Below, piece after piece: positions 59,348 through 64,000 of a stretch of DNA of 64,000 nt. The position numbers and the translations under genes were made by a program. The stretch spans positions 1 to 64,000 of the forward strand of contig NZ_QKTV01000001.1 in the NCBI RefSeq assembly GCF_003362725.1, given 5' to 3'. The DNA comes from Winogradskyella aurantiaca. GTDB lineage: Bacteria; Bacteroidota; Bacteroidia; Flavobacteriales; Flavobacteriaceae. Within the stretch, counting starts at the first letter, position 1; every line of letters begins with the position of its first letter. A model generated the notes under the pieces. The model saw nothing but the letters and a program-made list of their open reading frames with translations. It was not told the DNA's origin and made no database searches.

Positions 59348-60823
59348 ATGATGATTAATAGCACTTCCATTCATAAGTATGTCTTCTTGTTGGCCTTAGG
59401 CTTGGTTTTAGCCTGCACCAACAATGACGATGCACCCGCTCAAGAACCAGATACGGATTTAGATGGTATTGTGGACGCCGTTGACAATTGCCCTGATATG
59501 GCCAATCCCGATCAGGAGGATGCTGATGATGATGGCATTGGGGATGCTTGTGATAATGATATGGACAATGATGGTGTTATTGATTCGGAAGATAATTGCC
59601 CTGATACTGCCAACCCAGATCAGGCAGATATTGATGAAGATGGTCTTGGTGATGTTTGTGATGATTCAGACGACCGATTTCCAGGATTGTTCAAATGTGA
59701 GAATGGAATGGCCGGTGATTATCCTTGTGATGGTATTGACCTGATTTCTAAAATAGACACACAGACCTTAGGCGGCAGTAGCTCTGCCGAAGGAAGTGAC
59801 ATCTGGGGTTGGACTGACCCTACTACTGGTAGTGAATATGCCTTAGTGGCTCTTACCAATAGTACCGCATTTGTAGATGTTACAGATCCACAAGAACCTG
59901 TTTTTATAGGTAGACTCAACACCAGTGCTGGAACCAATTTCTGGCGCGATATTAAGGTGTATAATAACCACGCCTTTATTGTAGCAGATGGTGTTGGAGC
60001 GCATGGTATGCAGGTATTTGATTTAACACGCTTACGTTCCTCTTTCAATGGACCTCAAACATTTGCGGCTGATGCTATTTATAGCGGGATTGGAAGTTGT
60101 CATAATATTGTCATCAACGAAAGTGAGGCTGTAGCCTATCTCGTAGGATGCGACTCTGCCAGTGGTGGACCCATATTTGTAGACATCTCCAATCCAACAA
60201 ACCCCATGTTTTTAGGCAGTTATAGCTCTGATGGGTATTCGCATGATGCTCAGGTGGTCACCTATTCTGGACCAGATACAGATTATACGGGACGAGAAAT
60301 TTATGTTGGAAGTCATGGCCCAAGCGACCGCGTGGTGATACTCGATGTTACCGATAAATCCAATGTTACCCAAATCAGCTCATTTTCATATCCACAAAAT
60401 GGTTATGCCCATCAAGGATGGTTTACTGAGGATCAGCAATACTTTATTCTGGGTGATGAATTGGATGAACGCAACTTTGGTTTTAACACAAAAACGTTGG
60501 TCTTTGATTTCTCAGACCTGGACGATCCAAAATTATCAAGTTCCTACTTCGGGCCCACACCAGCTATTGACCACAATGGTTATGTACTTGGCGATGAGTA
60601 CTATCTAGCCAATTATACTGCCGGCTTGCGAATTTTAGACATCTCTAATATTGGCGCTTCAACAAGTGCCATGACGGAAGTTCGTTTTTTCGACACCTTT
60701 CAGTCTAATAACTCTACAAATTTTGATGGAGTATGGAGTGTGTATCCCTATTTTGAAAGTGGTAATATTATTGTGAGCGATACCGTTGAAGGGTTATTTG
60801 TTCTCCGTAAAAGTGAAGAATAG
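59348..60823 (+). CDS. Choice-of-anchor B lipoprotein with calcium-binding repeats
   Basis: The start at 59348 (MMINSTSIHKYVF) is preferred over a TTG at 59333. The 491-residue product has a lipobox (LVLAC), two thrombospondin type-3-like Asp-rich repeats (DTDLDGIVDAVDNCPD and DNDGVIDSEDNCPD), and a beta-propeller-like choice-of-anchor B region (about 120-490) with repeats such as VALTNSTAFVDVTDPQEPVFIGRL and PIFVDISNPTNPMFLGSY. It is probably cell-surface anchored, and lies 3 bp before the next gene. Function unknown. Confidence 0.88.
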   Translation: MMINSTSIHKYVFLLALGLVLACTNNDDAPAQEPDTDLDGIVDAVDNCPDMANPDQEDADDDGIGDACDNDMDNDGVIDSEDNCPDTANPDQADIDEDGLGDVCDDSDDRFPGLFKCENGMAGDYPCDGIDLISKIDTQTLGGSSSAEGSDIWGWTDPTTGSEYALVALTNSTAFVDVTDPQEPVFIGRLNTSAGTNFWRDIKVYNNHAFIVADGVGAHGMQVFDLTRLRSSFNGPQTFAADAIYSGIGSCHNIVINESEAVAYLVGCDSASGGPIFVDISNPTNPMFLGSYSSDGYSHDAQVVTYSGPDTDYTGREIYVGSHGPSDRVVILDVTDKSNVTQISSFSYPQNGYAHQGWFTEDQQYFILGDELDERNFGFNTKTLVFDFSDLDDPKLSSSYFGPTPAIDHNGYVLGDEYYLANYTAGLRILDISNIGASTSAMTEVRFFDTFQSNNSTNFDGVWSVYPYFESGNIIVSDTVEGLFVLRKSEE

Positions 60824-60826
60824 ACT

Positions 60827-62161
60827 ATGACGTTAATTGAACGGGTTTGGGGTCTTCTATCGCTTTCTGCTCTCTTGTTTTTTGTATCAGGCTGCAGCAA
60901 TAGCAGTCAGAACGAAACTCCCCATGGTTCAATCTTGTCTGTGTCTACTGTAGGAGGCAGTAATAATGAACGTGGTTCAAGTGTGGTTACAGCTACTGAT
61001 CAGGGCTATGCGATACTTGGCTATACGCAGAGTAATGATGGTGATGTCACAGATAAGACCGACACTTCTTTTGACTACTGGGTTGTTAAATATAAAGCCG
61101 ATCATACGATCGAATGGCAAAAAACCTATGGTGGTTCCGGTAATGATCGGGGAAGGTCAATCATTCAAACTTTAGATGGTGGCTACGCCTTAATAGGCTC
61201 TAGTTCAAGTACAGATGGTGATGTCTCCAATAATTCCGGACAACTGGATTTCTGGATGGTGAAACTGGATAGCTCTGGTAATATAAGCTGGGAAAACTCT
61301 TTTGGTTTCCCAGGGAATGATGAAGGCATATCTCTAATTCAAACCAGTGATTTAGGTTACCTGCTTATTGGTGTTCTCGATGTCACAGGTTCTGGAGGAG
61401 AAGGAAATACACGAGCATCATCACGTCATGCGGGTGGTGACTACTGGGCGGTTAAGGTTTCAGCCAGTGGAGAATTGGAATGGAGTCGGTATTTCGGTGG
61501 GAATTTCACAGACACCCCTGAAGGGGTGATTCAATTACCAGATGAAGGCTACATAATTGCTGGAGGTTCAGACAGTGAGGACACAGATATTTCCAATAAC
61601 ATTGGCACTTATGATTTTTGGGTCATACGAATTAGTTCGGATGGGGATCTGATTTGGGAACGTTCCTTTGGTGGCACACAAATAGATGAGGCTAGGGCCA
61701 TTGTTGCCAGTAATGATGGTAATTATTTAATCGTAGGTGACACACGAAGTAATGATGTTATGGTAAGCTCCAATAATGGAGCTGCCGATGTCTGGCTTAT
61801 AAAAATCACACCCAGCGGCAACCTCATTTGGGAGAAAAACTATGGAGGTTCGGATTTTGATACAGCTCAGGACATTGTAAAATTAAACGATGGCTATGTT
61901 ATTACAGGCAGTTCTAGATCTGCTGATGGTGACGTTGCAGTCAATAAGGGTCAGAACGATCTTTGGGTCTTTAAAATTGATTTTGAGGGCAATTTGATTT
62001 GGGAACAAAGTGTTGGGGGTAGCAATATTGACTTTGGTTATGGCGTTACTTTCTTAAACAATGGTTCTGTGGTTAGTGTTGGAGATACTGGAAGTACCGA
62101 CGGAGACATTACGGAAAATAAAGGGTTTACAGATTTACTATTAGCAATAATTAATGATTAA
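60827..62161 (+). CDS. Lipoprotein with about seven repeats, beta-propeller-like
   Basis: The 444-residue product has a lipobox (VSGC, Cys about 23) and about seven repeats of roughly 50 residues, each of the form GGSGNDRGRSIIQTLDGGYAL and TDGDVSNNSGQLDFWMVKLDSSGNISW. A seven-bladed propeller is likely. Asn/Asp/Gly-rich turns suggest calcium. It is part of the four-gene unit and its stop overlaps the next gene start by 8 bp. Function unknown. Confidence 0.8.
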   Translation: MTLIERVWGLLSLSALLFFVSGCSNSSQNETPHGSILSVSTVGGSNNERGSSVVTATDQGYAILGYTQSNDGDVTDKTDTSFDYWVVKYKADHTIEWQKTYGGSGNDRGRSIIQTLDGGYALIGSSSSTDGDVSNNSGQLDFWMVKLDSSGNISWENSFGFPGNDEGISLIQTSDLGYLLIGVLDVTGSGGEGNTRASSRHAGGDYWAVKVSASGELEWSRYFGGNFTDTPEGVIQLPDEGYIIAGGSDSEDTDISNNIGTYDFWVIRISSDGDLIWERSFGGTQIDEARAIVASNDGNYLIVGDTRSNDVMVSSNNGAADVWLIKITPSGNLIWEKNYGGSDFDTAQDIVKLNDGYVITGSSRSADGDVAVNKGQNDLWVFKIDFEGNLIWEQSVGGSNIDFGYGVTFLNNGSVVSVGDTGSTDGDITENKGFTDLLLAIIND

Positions 62162-62924
62162 TTTAAAGTACAAAAGGCACTTCATCTACCTACTTTCCTT
62201 TCTGCTATTGGCTTGTAATAGTAAGGATCAGGATGATTTGTTACAATCGGTAGTTCTCAATTTTAGTTTTGAACATTTCTGGGACGATACCCCAGTGAGC
62301 AATGCAGACTTTAATGATTTCAAGTTTACAACTGAGGCTGGTGACGTAATTAGTATAGAACGTCTCCGGTATTTGGTTTCAGATGTTCAAATTATTGACG
62401 CGAATAATGTTGGTTTAGAGTATGACGTCTACAACCTTGTCGATGTGACTGCAGGTGAAGGTCTCGGTTTCGAGTTTCAGGACGATATCCCACTTGGTAC
62501 TTACACTGTACGTTTGACTTTTGGCCTGGATAATGAAGACAATGCGGAAAACTATGCCGATTTAAATTCAGCGAATTTTAATGTTCCCGAGATGCTTGGA
62601 GGTGGTTACCATTACATGCAATTTGACGGTAAGTTCATCAATTCTGAAAGTGCTGAACAAGGCTTTAATTACCACGCTATTAGAGCTGTTGATATTTCAG
62701 GGGGCAGCCCTGTATTTCCTCAGGACACCTTCTTTACAATTGATCTGGGGACAATTTGGATTGGTCCGTCTACAGATATTTCTATAAGGGCCAACCTAGC
62801 AGAATGGTTTAAAAACCCCAATAGCTGGGAATTAAATGAACTAAACTCAGTTTTGATGCCCAATGCTAATGCGCAGATACTCATGTATGAAAATGGTCAA
62901 TCCGTATTTTCGTTAAATGAATAA
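62154..62924 (+). CDS. mbnP: MbnP-like copper-binding lipoprotein
   Basis: The 256-residue product has a lipobox (LLAC, Cys about 18) and the MbnP beta-sandwich: LNFSFEHFWDDTPVSNADFNDFKF, ISIERLRYLVSDVQII, and GGGYHYMQFDGKFINS with His residues. MbnP proteins bind copper after their partner MbnH oxidises a Trp to kynurenine; candidate Trp residues are in EHFWDD, TIWIG and EWFKNPNSWEL. It is directly followed by the MbnH-like gene, 8 bp away. The substrate Trp cannot be chosen from sequence alone. Confidence 0.85.
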   Translation: MINLKYKRHFIYLLSFLLLACNSKDQDDLLQSVVLNFSFEHFWDDTPVSNADFNDFKFTTEAGDVISIERLRYLVSDVQIIDANNVGLEYDVYNLVDVTAGEGLGFEFQDDIPLGTYTVRLTFGLDNEDNAENYADLNSANFNVPEMLGGGYHYMQFDGKFINSESAEQGFNYHAIRAVDISGGSPVFPQDTFFTIDLGTIWIGPSTDISIRANLAEWFKNPNSWELNELNSVLMPNANAQILMYENGQSVFSLNE

Positions 62925-62932
62925 TAGCCATA

Positions 62933-63985
62933 ATGAAGCAACTGCTATTAGTATTTCTTTTTCTGGTGATCTTGTCCTGTTCTAATACAGAAGAGTCCTA
63001 TTCTCCTATATCGGCACCATTGGATATTCCAGAAGTATTTGAAAATAACATACTGCCACCTGTTATTCCATTGGATAATCCCCAAACCGAAGAAGGTATT
63101 GCACTTGGCCGGCGCTTGTTTTTTGACCGTATCTTATCTGGTGACGGTAGTCAGTCCTGTGCCTCATGCCACCAACCACAATTGGCATTCTCAGATGATA
63201 ATCCCACCAGTAGGGGTATTGAAGGTGAATTGGGCACACGTAATACCATGCCCATTTTTAATCTGGCCTGGAATTATTCAGAACGTTTTGCCTGGGATGG
63301 CAAAGAACTTAGTCTGGAGCGTCAAGTCTTAGAACCGGTATCCAATCCCATAGAAATGAACAGTGACTGGGATGAGGTTATTGATCGCCTCAATGCACAC
63401 CCAGACTACCCCACCTTGTTCAATCAGGCCTTTCCTAACGAACCCATATCGGCAGACTTAGTTACAAAGGCCATTGCGCAATTTGAGCGGACTTTGATTT
63501 CTGCCAATTCTAAATTTGACCGCTATTTATTGGGCGAAGTGTCACTTACTGCCAATGAAGAAAATGGATTAAACGTATTTATGGACGAGGCGCGCGGAGA
63601 TTGTTTCCATTGTCATGGTAGTCCCAATAATCCGTTATGGACCGATAATGATTTTCATAACAATGGCCTGGATGCCACCTTTACAGATTTGGGTCTTGGC
63701 GCAATTACTGGTGACCCTACAGACAATGGTAAATTCCGTTCTCCTTCCTTACGTAACCTAGCTTATACAGCGCCATACATGCACGATGGTAGATTTGACA
63801 GCTTAGAAGAAGTTATTGATTTTTACAGTGAGGGATTGCAAGCCTCCCCTACCATTGATCCTCTAATGAAAAAAATAGACCAGGGGGGAGTCCAATTAAC
63901 GGATCAGGATAAAGCAGATCTTATTGCATTTTTACTCACCTTAACAGACCCTTCCTTTCTGGAGACCCAAGGACCTCCAAACTAA
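62933..63985 (+). CDS. mbnH: MbnH/MauG-like di-heme c-type peroxidase
   Basis: The 350-residue product has a lipobox (ILSC, Cys about 16) and two haem motifs, CASCH (about 78-82) and CFHCH (about 223-227), with the peroxidase segments LGRRLFFDRILSGDG and PSLRNLAYTAPYMHDGRF. The family is di-haem cytochrome c peroxidase; MbnH members oxidise a Trp of MbnP instead of peroxide detoxification. The pairing with MbnP supports the MbnH call. Fifteen bases remain to the window edge. Confidence 0.88.
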   Translation: MKQLLLVFLFLVILSCSNTEESYSPISAPLDIPEVFENNILPPVIPLDNPQTEEGIALGRRLFFDRILSGDGSQSCASCHQPQLAFSDDNPTSRGIEGELGTRNTMPIFNLAWNYSERFAWDGKELSLERQVLEPVSNPIEMNSDWDEVIDRLNAHPDYPTLFNQAFPNEPISADLVTKAIAQFERTLISANSKFDRYLLGEVSLTANEENGLNVFMDEARGDCFHCHGSPNNPLWTDNDFHNNGLDATFTDLGLGAITGDPTDNGKFRSPSLRNLAYTAPYMHDGRFDSLEEVIDFYSEGLQASPTIDPLMKKIDQGGVQLTDQDKADLIAFLLTLTDPSFLETQGPPN

Positions 63986-64000
63986 TAGACAACAGATCAT

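Overview
The window reads as chromosomal DNA of a marine-type Bacteroidota, most likely a Flavobacteriaceae member. The support is: TAnnTTTG-type -7 promoter boxes, almost no Shine-Dalgarno sequences, many short secreted or lipobox proteins beginning MKK, TPR histidine kinases and TPR-HTH regulators, a YpdA-like reductase, a NodT/HAE1 RND pump, an MbnP/MbnH pair and an S21 protein of the Bacteroidota type. No tRNA, rRNA, CRISPR array or recognisable transposase or integrase was found. No genus is claimed.

Layout. 0-4.8 kb: a truncated secreted protein made of 94-residue repeats, a small coupled upstream gene, a TPR-HTH regulator, an outer-membrane barrel and a small exported protein. 5-7.7 kb: ppc with a strong terminator. 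7.7-12.8 kb: a repeat-rich stretch with palindromic elements of several families, a GIY-YIG nuclease nested inside one of them, two candidate short regulated transcripts, and small or orphan genes. 12.8-16 kb: an SDR oxidoreductase and a TPR histidine kinase/response regulator pair. 16-27 kb: an AT-rich accessory island with a degenerate-HNH/TerB-like/coiled-coil membrane/secreted vWA-like operon, a secreted thermonuclease, a lipoprotein plus glycine-zipper pair, and a tightly overlapping four-gene operon encoding a C5 DNA methyltransferase, a ParB-like protein, a SNF2-type helicase and a DUF3883/PD-(D/E)XK nuclease. 27-30 kb: a serine hydrolase, the YpdA-like reductase and more repeats. 30-34 kb: a cluster of NTF2/SnoaL-like and alpha-beta-barrel-like proteins bounded by a 28-bp direct repeat of the neighbouring lipoprotein gene's 3' end. 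35-43 kb: housekeeping and small genes (DUF1643, EcsC, Nudix, DEAD-box helicase, aldo/keto reductase, NYN-OST-HTH, S21). 43.4-49.3 kb: an RND efflux operon. 49.3-64 kb: aspartate kinase with a divergent ACT-like gene, lipoproteins, an adenine methyltransferase-brnQ-serine hydrolase operon, thiL, two paralogous zinc-ribbon mini-proteins, and an operon with choice-of-anchor B, repeat lipoprotein, MbnP and MbnH.

The strongest candidates for undescribed biology are: (1) the four-gene restriction-like operon at 21.1-27.1 kb; (2) three palindromes related to TTACGGGAWTCCGTAA around the two-component system, each exactly 21 bp upstream of a -7-like box, one of which would drive only a roughly 75-nt terminated RNA; (3) a second palindrome family, TACGTAGAWCTACGTA, placed the same way before two other short terminated transcripts; and (4) a GIY-YIG gene sitting in the centre of an intergenic palindrome whose empty copies are scattered through the window.
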